Below are positions 1 to 5,855 of a DNA stretch of 10,493 bases, one piece after another; positions within the stretch are counted from its first letter, which is position 1; each line of letters opens with the position of its first letter. The position numbers and the translations under genes are program-made. The DNA is from Burkholderiales bacterium (lineage in GTDB: Bacteria; Pseudomonadota; Gammaproteobacteria; Burkholderiales; Burkholderiaceae): NCBI GenBank assembly GCA_947371645.1, contig CANBQJ010000124.1, forward strand, positions 1-10,493, in the 5' to 3' direction. Below the pieces are notes generated by a model. It had not been told where the DNA came from and did no database searches. It saw nothing but the letters and a program-made list of their open reading frames with translations.

Positions 1-117
1 GTAGTTCTCGGAGGCGATCAGCTCGATGTGGTCTTCCTGGCGGCGGTTTTCGGCCTGGATGGCCGACCACAGTTCGGCGTCGGTCTTGGCAAGGGTGGAT
101 TGGGCGCGGTCAAACAT
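1..117 (-). CDS. glyA: Serine hydroxymethyltransferase, N-terminal 39 codons (runs off the left edge)
   Basis: Reading leftwards from an ATG at 117, the protein starts [16 protein letters not shown] and reaches the family signature [14 protein letters not shown] by residue 39, where the window ends. This is the conserved N-terminus of the PLP-dependent enzyme that interconverts serine and glycine and charges tetrahydrofolate with a one-carbon unit for purine, thymidylate and methionine synthesis in the cytoplasm. The PLP lysine and the rest of the roughly 415-residue protein lie outside the window. A purine-rich Shine-Dalgarno (GAAGAGGA on the minus strand, plus positions 128-135) sits about 10 bases before the ATG. 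The start is preceded by a leader of about 230 bases with a putative ZTP riboswitch, which would tie expression to the folate and purine state of the cell. The gene identity is secure; only its extent is cut. Confidence 0.95.
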   Translation of the reverse strand, partial: MFDRAQSTLAKTDAELWSAIQAENRRQEDHIELIASENY

Positions 118-130
118 GGATGGCAGTCCT

Positions 131-187
131 CTTCAAAAGTGAAGTCCCAATACGCTGTGAACCACGGTCAGACGTGATTTCAGCGTG
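131..187 (-). promoter_or_regulatory. Leader hairpins between aptamer and glyA start (possible expression platform)
   Basis: On the minus strand CACG(TCTGAC)CGTG is nested inside CGCTG/CAGCG arms. It is followed by CTTCA-CTTT-TGAAG (plus 131-144), whose 3' arm overlaps the glyA Shine-Dalgarno. There is no U-tract after either hairpin. A role in hiding the ribosome binding site is inferred from position only. Confidence 0.35.
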
Positions 188-192
188 AGGGC

Positions 193-350
193 TGCCCAGG
201 CGAACGGCGTGACGGCCTGGGCGCTGTTGCTGTGTGGCTGAGCGCTGTGGCCGGCCGCGCTTCCCGGTGGTTGACCACCTCGGACCTGGCCTGATCGGGT
301 GCACGAAGCCCCGACACAGACCGGCCGTTCATCGCCAGTTGCGCAGCGCT
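193..350 (-). promoter_or_regulatory. Putative ZMP/ZTP (pfl) riboswitch aptamer in the glyA leader
   Basis: On the minus strand the leader contains ACTGGCG (plus 333-339) near its 5' end and CGCCTGGGCA (plus 193-202) near its 3' end. As I recall the pfl/ZTP class, these are its two most conserved blocks, with GGCG pairing to CGCC as the pseudoknot. The 3' block is also the distal arm of a perfect 8-bp hairpin, GCCCAGGC/GCCTGGGC (194-201 with 215-222, 13-base loop), as expected for P3. Between the blocks lie a GGTGGTCAACCACC hairpin and a GC-rich segment. The class senses ZMP/ZTP, which builds up when 10-formyl-tetrahydrofolate is short, and typically switches on one-carbon and purine genes such as glyA. 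I found no intrinsic terminator between aptamer and start codon, so control of translation is more likely. No covariance model was run. Confidence 0.68.
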
Positions 351-354
351 GGAG

Positions 355-360
355 ATTGTA
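355..360 (-). promoter_or_regulatory. Likely -10 element of the glyA promoter
   Basis: The minus strand reads TACAAT here, five of six matches to the sigma-70 -10 consensus. It would start transcription near position 348, just before the first conserved block of the putative riboswitch. No convincing -35 element is present 16-18 bases upstream. That region overlaps the end of the transglycosylase gene, whose stop codon is at 377-379. Confidence 0.45.
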
Positions 361-376
361 GCGGAACGGCGCCAGC

Positions 377-1357
377 TCAGTCCCGGTGGGGGCCAAGCTG
401 TGCCAGCGGTGACGCCAGCATGGCCACGCGTTCGTCACGCGGGGCCTGGGCCACCGGTGCCACCTGCTGGGCCTCGCTGGCGGCGGGTGCAGCTTGCGGC
501 GTTGCCGCCGGGCCCGCTGTCGGGATGACCGCACCCGGGTGGGACACGGGCGCGGCAGGCGCCTCGGCCACAGCTTGCGCTTGCGGCAGGGGGGCGTTGC
601 TGGGCAACTTGCTGCCACCGGCCACTTGCTTCAGGTACTGCGCCTCAGCCAGCACCTTGGCCGCGTAACCGCCATCGTCCACCATGTTGGCCGCACCGAC
701 GTAATGCTTGAGGCCAGCCTCCAGGCTGCCGGCTTTGCGGATGCAGTCGCGCAGCACCTGAGCACCCACGCGCAAGTTGGTCACCGGGTCGAACGCGGCG
801 TTCATGCCGCCAAAGCTCTGGTACTTGTCGTGGTGGATGCGGGTCATCACCTGCATCAGGCCTTGGGCGCCAACATGGCTTTGCGCGAAGGGGTTGAAGC
901 TGGACTCCACCGCCATCACGCCCAGCAAGAGCGTGGGCTCCAGGTGGACCCGCTTGCCCAGGTCCCAGGCTTCCTGCACCAGGCGGCTGATGGGCTCGGG
1001 CGCCACGTTGTAGCGGCGAGAGATCCAATACGCCACCGCGGCTTGCTGGCGGCTCAACTCGGCAGGGTTGGTGGCCGTGGCCCGCTGCACGGCATCGGGT
1101 TCGGCCAGGGCCAGGTCTTCTTCGTCCTCATCTGTGGTGGCCACCACGCTCACGCCATCGCGCAAGGCAGCACGCTCACTCAGCCAGCCCAGGGCCTGGG
1201 CCTCCATGGCACTGCGCACATCGGCGCGGCCAGCCAGGAACAAAACCAGGGCCACGGCGGCCAAACCCAGCATGGCCAGGGCGTTGTGGCTGACGACGCG
1301 CAGGCCGCCCCACACATCCAGCACGAACAACTTCAAAACACGCACGGTCGCTGTCAT
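377..1357 (-). CDS. Membrane-anchored lytic transglycosylase (SLT domain)
   Basis: A 326-residue protein. The ATG at 1357 is chosen because the minus strand has AGGAG 6 bases before it; an upstream in-frame extension lacks such a signal. Residues about 24-42 form one hydrophobic segment (signal anchor). After an acidic linker (TDEDEEDLALAEPD, 75-88), residues about 120-245 are a soluble lytic transglycosylase domain: MAVESSFNP with catalytic Glu151, GAQGLMQVM at 163-171, and HYVGAAN at 218-224 in place of the usual YNAG/YN-type motif. The C-terminal 75 residues are a low-complexity Ala/Pro/Gln tail. The family cleaves the MurNAc-GlcNAc bond of peptidoglycan to form 1,6-anhydro-muropeptides in the periplasm. 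It lies just upstream of glyA on the same strand, but glyA appears to have its own promoter and long leader. The physiological partner is unknown. Confidence 0.88.
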   Translation of the reverse strand: MTATVRVLKLFVLDVWGGLRVVSHNALAMLGLAAVALVLFLAGRADVRSAMEAQALGWLSERAALRDGVSVVATTDEDEEDLALAEPDAVQRATATNPAELSRQQAAVAYWISRRYNVAPEPISRLVQEAWDLGKRVHLEPTLLLGVMAVESSFNPFAQSHVGAQGLMQVMTRIHHDKYQSFGGMNAAFDPVTNLRVGAQVLRDCIRKAGSLEAGLKHYVGAANMVDDGGYAAKVLAEAQYLKQVAGGSKLPSNAPLPQAQAVAEAPAAPVSHPGAVIPTAGPAATPQAAPAASEAQQVAPVAQAPRDERVAMLASPLAQLGPHRD

Positions 1358-1546
1358 GTTTCTCCTTTCCTCTCTGCCCCGACACGTGTTGCCCGGCCTT
1401 CTCGGCGCGGGCCACCCATGGGATGGGGGCAGTGATAATGGCCCCGGCTGTGGCGCAAGGCGGCGAGGTGTGCATTCCTCACCCCTGCGGACCGCTGGCC
1501 TTTTGCAAGGCTTGCAACGATCTGTGTGGCCAGGGCTGGCAGCGCG

Positions 1547-1577
1547 GCAACCCTTGCGGGTTGCACGGGAAAACCCG
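1547..1577. repeat. Two adjacent perfect hairpins upstream of ubiD
   Basis: A 7-bp stem with a 4-base loop (1547-1564) is followed directly by a 4-bp stem with an AAAA loop (1566-1577). The region lacks a terminator-like T-run on either strand. It could be protein-binding DNA or part of an untranslated leader; the role is unknown. Confidence 0.45.
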
Positions 1578-1657
1578 AACAAATGGTGCTTCGGGATCGA
1601 CGGGGCGGATTCTAGGCAGGCTGGAAATAACCAGTCAAGCATATCAAACGGCTTTCT

Positions 1658-1663
1658 TATAAC
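1658..1663 (+). promoter_or_regulatory. Possible -10 element immediately before ubiD
   Basis: TATAAC lies 9 bases before the ubiD ATG, so transcription would begin at or within a few bases of the start codon. The interval CTTCCAATAG before the ATG holds no Shine-Dalgarno. Both points are compatible with a leaderless or near-leaderless message. The matching -35 region (1635-1640) is poor. Confidence 0.35.
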
Positions 1664-1672
1664 TTCCAATAG

Positions 1673-3265
1673 ATGAAATACCGCGATTTGCGCGACTTTG
1701 TGTCCGGGCTCGAGCGACAAGGTGAGCTGCGCCGCCTCCATGCACCGGCGTCCGTTTACCTGGAGATGACAGCTGTAGCCGACCGCGTGCTGCGCGCAGG
1801 CGGTCCGGCGCTGTGGTTTGAGGACCCGATTGGCCGCCCGGACGCGGGTGGGCAGCACACGCATCGTTACAAAGTACCGGTGCTGGCCAATCTTTTTGGG
1901 ACACCAAAACGCGTGGCGATGGGCATGGGCGCCCAAGACACTTCAGAGTTGAGGGACATTGGCCGCGTGCTGGCCAGCCTGAAAGAACCCGAACCACCCC
2001 GTGGCCTCAAGGACGCGGGCAAGCTGCTGCAAATGGCCAAGGCCCTGTGGGACATGAAGCCCAGCAGCGTGCGCCGCGCGGCCTGCCAGGCCAACATCCA
2101 GCAAGGCAGCGAGGTCAACCTTTCGGACTGGCCCATCCAGCACTGCTGGCCGGATGATGCGGCCCCGCTCATCACCTGGGGCTTGGTCGTCACCCGCGGC
2201 CCGCAGGGCGTGCCCAACCCACGCCGCCGCCAGAACCTGGGCATCTACCGCCAACAGGTCATCGGCCCCAACCAGGTCATCATGCGCTGGCTGGCCCACC
2301 GGGGCGGCGCGCTGGACTTCCGAGAATTCGCGCTGGCCAACCCCGGCCTGCCCTTCCCCATCGCCGTGGCCCTGGGCGCCGACCCCGCCACCATCCTGGG
2401 CGCCGTCACGCCTGTGCCCGACACCCTCAGTGAATACCAGTTCGCCGGACTGCTGCGCGGCAGCCGCACCGAGGTGACAGACACGGCCGTGGGGGAAGCC
2501 GGGCTGATGCTGCAGGTGCCCGCCAGCGCCGAAATCGTGCTGGAAGGTCACATTCCCACAGCGGCGGCCGGCTACACCGGCACCAGTGCCCATGGTGTGC
2601 CCCTCAAAGAGAAGAACGGTTACCTGCATGCACTGGAAGGCCCTTATGGCGACCACACCGGCTATTACAACGAGCAGGATTGGTTCCCCGTCTTCGAGAT
2701 CAACCGCCTCACGCACCGCGACGACCCCGTCTACCACTCCACCTACACCGGCAAACCGCCGGACGAGCCCGCCGTGCTGGGCGTGGCGCTCAACGAAGTC
2801 TTCGTGCCCATCTTGCAAAAGCAGTTCCCGGAAATCGTCGATTTCTACCTGCCCCCCGAAGGCTGCAGCTACCGCATGGCCATCGTCAGCATCAAGAAGG
2901 CCTACCCAGGCCACGCCAAGCGCCTGATGTTCGGGGTGTGGAGCTTTTTGCGGCAGTTCATGTACACCAAGTTCATCGTCATCGTCGACGACGACGTGGA
3001 CACGCGCAACTGGCAGGAGGTGATCTGGGCCATCACCACCCGCATGGACCCGGTGCGCGACACCACCTTGGTGGACCACACGCCCATCGACTACCTGGAC
3101 TTCGCTTCGCCCATCAGCGGTCTGGGCGGCAAGATGGGGCTGGACGCCACCAACAAATGGCCGGGCGAAACCAGCCGTGAATGGGGCCGCGTGATCACCA
3201 TGCCCGATTCGGTACAAAGGCGTGTGGATGCCCTGGTTGCCGAGGTGCTGCAAGGCCCTAAGTAG
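1673..3265 (+). CDS. ubiD: UbiD, 3-octaprenyl-4-hydroxybenzoate carboxy-lyase
   Basis: A 530-residue UbiD-family decarboxylase. Known members use prenylated FMN (made by UbiX) with a divalent metal to remove the carboxyl group of 3-polyprenyl-4-hydroxybenzoate in ubiquinone synthesis. Recognisable blocks are the N-terminus [20 protein letters not shown], the cofactor-region segment [19 protein letters not shown] (about 188-206), [13 protein letters not shown] (322-334), [20 protein letters not shown] (355-374), PPEGCSYR (394-401) and the C-terminal block [18 protein letters not shown] (489-506). These match the enterobacterial UbiD pattern almost residue for residue. It is about 30 residues longer than E. 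coli UbiD, mainly through extra sequence at about 297-320. The ATG at 1673 is set by the conserved N-terminus even though no Shine-Dalgarno precedes it. A structured RNA candidate and a strong terminator follow the stop. No ubiX is in the window. Confidence 0.95.
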   Translation: MKYRDLRDFVSGLERQGELRRLHAPASVYLEMTAVADRVLRAGGPALWFEDPIGRPDAGGQHTHRYKVPVLANLFGTPKRVAMGMGAQDTSELRDIGRVLASLKEPEPPRGLKDAGKLLQMAKALWDMKPSSVRRAACQANIQQGSEVNLSDWPIQHCWPDDAAPLITWGLVVTRGPQGVPNPRRRQNLGIYRQQVIGPNQVIMRWLAHRGGALDFREFALANPGLPFPIAVALGADPATILGAVTPVPDTLSEYQFAGLLRGSRTEVTDTAVGEAGLMLQVPASAEIVLEGHIPTAAAGYTGTSAHGVPLKEKNGYLHALEGPYGDHTGYYNEQDWFPVFEINRLTHRDDPVYHSTYTGKPPDEPAVLGVALNEVFVPILQKQFPEIVDFYLPPEGCSYRMAIVSIKKAYPGHAKRLMFGVWSFLRQFMYTKFIVIVDDDVDTRNWQEVIWAITTRMDPVRDTTLVDHTPIDYLDFASPISGLGGKMGLDATNKWPGETSREWGRVITMPDSVQRRVDALVAEVLQGPK

Positions 3266-3275
3266 CGCAGGGGGC

Positions 3276-3304
3276 TTGCAGCGCGCAAGTGCTTGGGCTA
3301 ATCT
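3276..3304 (+). promoter_or_regulatory. Possible promoter for the small RNA downstream of ubiD
   Basis: TTGCAG (3276-3281) and TAATCT (3299-3304) are separated by exactly 17 bases. The predicted start, about 3311, coincides with the first base of a perfect hairpin. Each hexamer matches consensus at only about half its positions, so this is suggestive only. Confidence 0.35.
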
Positions 3305-3310
3305 TCAGTT

Positions 3311-3435
3311 GCCTGTTGGACAGGCATCCCAAGGAGGCGCAGTCCCTGCGCCTTTGGAAGGCTTGGACCTCCTCTCCTTGCCTTCCTCGGGTGGCCGCAG
3401 TGCCATCCAACCCCCGGCTGCGTCCGGGGGTTTTT
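3311..3435 (+). ncRNA. Candidate structured small RNA downstream of ubiD
   Basis: About 125 bases with four consecutive stem-loops. Hairpin 1 is GCCTGT-TGG-ACAGGC (3311-3325). Hairpin 2 (3329-3357) has arms AGGCGCAG/CTGCGCCT around a TCC loop, extended by CCAA/TTGG past a GG bulge. Hairpin 3 is GGGTGGC-CGCAGT-GCCATCC (3389-3408). The fourth is the terminator (3411-3435). Between hairpins 2 and 3 is an unpaired run of 21 bases (3368-3388) that is almost pure C and T, containing CCTCCTCTCC; such runs can pair with Shine-Dalgarno sequences. This is far more structure than a simple gene end needs. It could be an independent sRNA, the processed 3' UTR of ubiD, or only a read-through trailer. It does not read as 6S RNA to me. 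No family is claimed. Confidence 0.45.
3411..3435 (+). terminator. Strong Rho-independent terminator after ubiD / sRNA candidate
   Basis: CCCCCGG-CTGCGT-CCGGGGG forms a perfect 7-bp GC stem with a 6-base loop, followed at once by TTTTT and then CGTTT. On the opposite strand the stem is not followed by T residues, so it terminates plus-strand transcription only and leaves the converging minus-strand gene without it. Confidence 0.9.
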
Positions 3436-3468
3436 CGTTTCTGGGCACCAACGGCGGGTCATGCCAGG

Positions 3469-3492
3469 TCAAACGCCCGATCAAACGCCCGA
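3469..3492. repeat. 12-bp perfect tandem duplication at the ydcF-like stop codon
   Basis: TCAAACGCCCGA occurs twice in direct tandem (3469-3480 and 3481-3492). On the minus strand each unit reads Ser-Gly-Val-stop in the same frame, so the unit carrying the stop codon is repeated and a second in-frame stop follows 12 bases after the first. Confidence 0.85.
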
Positions 3493-4350
3493 CAGCAAAC
3501 CCAGGCACTCTCGCAGCGCGGCGTGAACATGCGCCATGCCTGGTGCAGAAGGCATCCAGGCCAGCAGGGCGCGCTGGTCCTGGCGCCAATAGCCGGTCGC
3601 GGCGGGCGTGATGTGCAGGGCCGGCGCATCCGGGTGGCTGCTGGACCAGTGTTCAGCCGCCTCCTCGAATACCTTGCGTGCACGGGGCATGTGGAAAGCC
3701 CCGGTCACCAGCACCACCTCGCGCACGCCCTGCTCGCCCAGCAACGCGATGGTCTCGTTGGCGTTGCCACGGGTGTCTGAAGAATTGGCCTCGATCCAGC
3801 GCAGCGCCACGCCAAATTCCTGGGCTGCGATGCGTGCCGCCACCTCGGCCTCGGTCGGGCCATCTGCCTGGCCTTTTTGCGCCCAGCCCACGCCGCCGCT
3901 GAAGCCCAACTGCGCGCCCAGCTGGCGCGACAGCCACAAGCCATAGCGCAGCCGCTCCATCGACTGCCCTGACAGGTTGGAGACGCCATATTCAGGCGCC
4001 AGCACCTCCAAGCCTGCACCCAGCACGATCACCGCCAGCTGCGGCGAGCCGGGCCGGCCGCCGCTGCGGGGCGCCTTCGCGGATTGCCCCGGCACGCCGC
4101 CTTGGGCCAGCGCCTGGCGTTGCGCCAGTGTCAGGGGCGCAGGCACCTTCAGCACGTGGTTTTGAAGGGCGATGGCGGTGCCGTCGCAGGCTGCGAACCA
4201 GAGCAACAGCACGCTCAGGCCAATCAGCCCCAGCCCACCCACCTTGCCCTTGACCAGTCGCCTGGCGCCCCAGAGCACCAGGACCAGCATCGGCACCGGC
4301 GGCAGGGCCAGCGCGGTCAACACCGGTTTCCACATTCCCACATCGGCCAT
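3481..4350 (-). CDS. YdcF/SanA-type DUF218 membrane protein
   Basis: A 289-residue protein. The ATG at 4350 is preferred because the minus strand has AAAGGTGG 8 bases before it. A GTG at 4362 and an ATG at 4335 are alternatives. Two hydrophobic segments (about 10-29 and 38-56) would place the rest in the periplasm. The DUF218 core follows: AVIVLGAGLE (106-115), SNLSGQSMERLRYGLWL (124-140), a helix rich in Glu and Ala, then the hallmark SSDTRGNANETI (190-201) and VVLVTGAFHMPRA (212-224). Family members such as ElyC and SanA affect envelope integrity, peptidoglycan or lipid-carrier processes, but the exact reaction is not established for this type. Its 3' end faces the ubiD terminator. The gene is divergent from msrA. 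Identity as a DUF218 protein is firm; function is open. Confidence 0.88.
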   Translation of the reverse strand: MADVGMWKPVLTALALPPVPMLVLVLWGARRLVKGKVGGLGLIGLSVLLLWFAACDGTAIALQNHVLKVPAPLTLAQRQALAQGGVPGQSAKAPRSGGRPGSPQLAVIVLGAGLEVLAPEYGVSNLSGQSMERLRYGLWLSRQLGAQLGFSGGVGWAQKGQADGPTEAEVAARIAAQEFGVALRWIEANSSDTRGNANETIALLGEQGVREVVLVTGAFHMPRARKVFEEAAEHWSSSHPDAPALHITPAATGYWRQDQRALLAWMPSAPGMAHVHAALRECLGLLSGV

Positions 4351-4498
4351 ACCAGGGCCCACCTTTCAAGATGTCGACAGACGACGGCCGGATTGTGCGC
4401 CCAGCCGATGGCGATGCCATGAAGGGGTCACCGCCACCCACGCCAGAGCAGATCGATTTAAGATCAACCGGCCAGACCTTATGCCTGCGCACCACCCC
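4351..4498. promoter_or_regulatory. Divergent intergenic region between ydcF-like gene and msrA
   Basis: About 150 bases separate the two divergent starts. TAAGAT at 4459-4464 on the plus strand is a weak -10 candidate for msrA without a visible -35. The ydcF-like Shine-Dalgarno lies at plus 4359-4366. No repeat or hairpin stands out. Confidence 0.3.
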
Positions 4499-5065
4499 AT
4501 GACCGAGACCTCATCGCCCCACCCCACAGCCCCGCTGGAACAAGCCACTTTTGCAGGCGGCTGCTTCTGGTGTCTTGAAGCGGCATTCAACCAGTTGCAA
4601 GGCGTGGTCAAGGCAGAATCGGGCTACAGCAATGGCGAGCACCCCCACCCCAGCTACGAAGACATCTGCGAGGGCAACACCGGGCACGCCGAGGTGGTTC
4701 AGGTCAGCTTTGACCCCAGCCGGGTCAGCTACCGCCAGCTGATGGAAGTCTTCTTTGCCCTGCATGACCCCACCACGCTCAACCGCCAAGGCAACGACGT
4801 GGGCACGCAGTACCGATCGGGCATCTACACCCACAACGCCGAGCAGGGCCACCAGGCCCGCGCGCTGCTGGAAGAGCTGGCCACCAGCAACGTGTTCGAT
4901 GACCCCGTGGTGACCGAGGTTGCACCCTTGAGCAACTACCACCCCGCGGAGGGCTATCACCAGGGCTATGCGGTGCGCAACCCAGGTCAAGGCTATTGCG
5001 CCTACGTGGTGGCGCCCAAACTGGCCAAGTTCCGCCGCACCTTTGCCGAGCTGCTCAAGCCCTGA
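4499..5065 (+). CDS. msrA: Peptide-methionine (S)-S-oxide reductase MsrA
   Basis: A 188-residue cytoplasmic repair enzyme that reduces methionine-S-sulfoxide, free or in proteins, back to methionine with electrons from thioredoxin. The signature GGCFWCLEAAF gives nucleophilic Cys22. EGNTGHAEVVQVSFDP, VFFALHDPTTLNRQGNDVGTQYRS and the NYHPAEGYHQGY region are the expected substrate and core blocks. A C-terminal cysteine in GQGYCAYVV (Cys167) is the likely resolving residue. Length fits single-domain MsrA, with no fused MsrB. The start is uncertain: an in-frame ATG at 4481 would add MPAHHP, and neither start has a clear Shine-Dalgarno. The stop TGA abuts the stop of pdxH with no intervening base, so each gene's transcription must end inside the other. 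Confidence 0.95.
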   Translation: MTETSSPHPTAPLEQATFAGGCFWCLEAAFNQLQGVVKAESGYSNGEHPHPSYEDICEGNTGHAEVVQVSFDPSRVSYRQLMEVFFALHDPTTLNRQGNDVGTQYRSGIYTHNAEQGHQARALLEELATSNVFDDPVVTEVAPLSNYHPAEGYHQGYAVRNPGQGYCAYVVAPKLAKFRRTFAELLKP

Positions 5066-5068
5066 TCA
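5063..5068. other. Shared palindromic TGATCA stop junction of msrA and pdxH
   Basis: The msrA stop TGA (5063-5065) and the pdxH stop TGA (TCA at 5066-5068 on the plus strand) together form the palindrome TGATCA. The converging genes have zero spacing and no terminator between them. Confidence 0.95.
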
Positions 5069-5716
5069 GGGCGCCAGGCGGCTGATCTGCCACTGGCCAC
5101 CATCGGCCAGTTCGTAGACCAGGCGGTCATGGAGGCGCGACGGGCGGCCCTGCCAGAACTCCCAGCGGTCTGACACCAGGCGGTAGCCGCCCCAGTGGGC
5201 CGGCCGAGAGGGGTTCTCACCGAGTTCTGACTGACGCTGCTGCCAGGCCTGTTCCAGTTCCTCACGAGAGCCCAGCCGACGACTTTGGGGCGATGCCCAC
5301 GCGCCAATGCGCGACCCCAAGGGGCGGCTGGCGTAATAGGCGTCGGATTCTGCTTCACTCACGCGGCTGACACGGCCCTCGATGCGCACGACACGCTCCA
5401 ACTCTGGCCAGAAGAACTGCATGGCCGCGAAAGGCTGCTGGGCCAGTTCCTGGCCCTTGCGGCTGTCGTAGTTGGTGAACCACACCAGACCTTGTGCGTC
5501 TGCGCCCTTGAGCAGCAAAACACGCGTGGAGGGGCGACCTTGCGCACCCACGGTGGCCAGCGTCATCGCGTTGGGCTCCAGGGCCTTGGCTTTGACGGCT
5601 TCGTCAAACCAACGGTGGAACTGATCGGTGGGATCAGGCTGCACGTGGGCTTCGTCCAGCTCTGCCTGCTCATAGCTTTTGCGCATTTGCGCCAGATCGT
5701 GTGAAGACATGGTCAT
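5066..5716 (-). CDS. pdxH: Pyridoxamine/pyridoxine 5'-phosphate oxidase PdxH
   Basis: A 216-residue FMN enzyme that oxidises pyridoxine or pyridoxamine 5'-phosphate to pyridoxal 5'-phosphate with oxygen, the last step of vitamin B6 synthesis and salvage. Diagnostic blocks are [12 protein letters not shown] at the N-terminus, [20 protein letters not shown] (49-68) and [12 protein letters not shown] (80-91) for FMN binding, [15 protein letters not shown] (131-145), and [14 protein letters not shown] (185-198) followed by the family-typical C-terminus ending ISRLAP. Length agrees with E. coli PdxH (218). The start is either ATG 5716 or ATG 5710, two codons apart; neither has a recognisable Shine-Dalgarno. 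It converges on msrA and is divergent from the nucleotidyltransferase-like gene. PLP made here serves enzymes such as the neighbouring GlyA, but there is no operon link. Confidence 0.96.
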   Translation of the reverse strand: MTMSSHDLAQMRKSYEQAELDEAHVQPDPTDQFHRWFDEAVKAKALEPNAMTLATVGAQGRPSTRVLLLKGADAQGLVWFTNYDSRKGQELAQQPFAAMQFFWPELERVVRIEGRVSRVSEAESDAYYASRPLGSRIGAWASPQSRRLGSREELEQAWQQRQSELGENPSRPAHWGGYRLVSDRWEFWQGRPSRLHDRLVYELADGGQWQISRLAP

Positions 5717-5855
5717 GATTTGAGTATCGGCCAGAGGGTAGGTTTGTTGAACTGCGCCAGATCAAATTCTCCAGCGGGTATGCCCCTAAGTGAAGATGCG
5801 CTGGTGCGATGCAACATGAAGGCACACACTTTGTTGCACCTTGATGGCGCAAAGC
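5717..5855. promoter_or_regulatory. Divergent pdxH / nucleotidyltransferase-like intergenic region with a stem-loop
   Basis: About 140 bases. TGCAACA (5810-5816) and TGTTGCA (5832-5838) form a 7-bp inverted repeat with a 15-base spacer. It is extended by GGT (5803-5805) pairing with ACC (5838-5840 region) past a small bulge. It ends only a few bases before the first possible start codon (5844). No clear promoter elements were found. Confidence 0.35.

Larger units (their letters stand above)
1358..1672. other. Divergent intergenic region between the transglycosylase gene and ubiD
   Basis: This 315-base stretch must carry the promoters of both divergent genes. On the plus strand TATAAC at 1658-1663 resembles a -10 element for ubiD, without a good -35. 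In the middle are two adjacent hairpins: GCAACCC-TTGC-GGGTTGC (1547-1564) and CGGG-AAAA-CCCG (1566-1577). Neither has a U-tract. Short repeats of TTGCAAG/CTTGCAA lie at about 1503-1517. I see no credible gene. A 79-codon cysteine-rich reading frame on the plus strand (1423-1662) has no Shine-Dalgarno and was rejected. Confidence 0.6.

Noticed and set aside
234..668. Plus-strand open frame across the glyA leader and transglycosylase 3' end
   Set aside because: It is antisense to a well-supported gene and to the structured leader, is low-complexity Ala/Gly/Arg-rich, and has no start signal.
494..1435. Long 313-codon plus-strand frame opposite the transglycosylase
   Set aside because: It mirrors the minus-strand gene in GC-rich DNA; the His/Gln/Gly-rich product has no motif, while the minus strand carries a clear SLT domain and Shine-Dalgarno.
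1423..1662. 79-codon cysteine-rich plus-strand frame before ubiD
   Set aside because: No Shine-Dalgarno, and codon choice and motifs are unconvincing; the hairpins at 1547-1577 lie inside it. It would need conservation to be reconsidered.
1943..3253. 436-codon minus-strand frame opposite ubiD
   Set aside because: Antisense shadow of a highly conserved gene; the translation is Val/His/Gly-rich without motifs.
3266..3440. 6S RNA downstream of ubiD
   Set aside because: The segment forms a series of separate hairpins and its ends do not pair into the long rod with a central bubble expected of 6S RNA.
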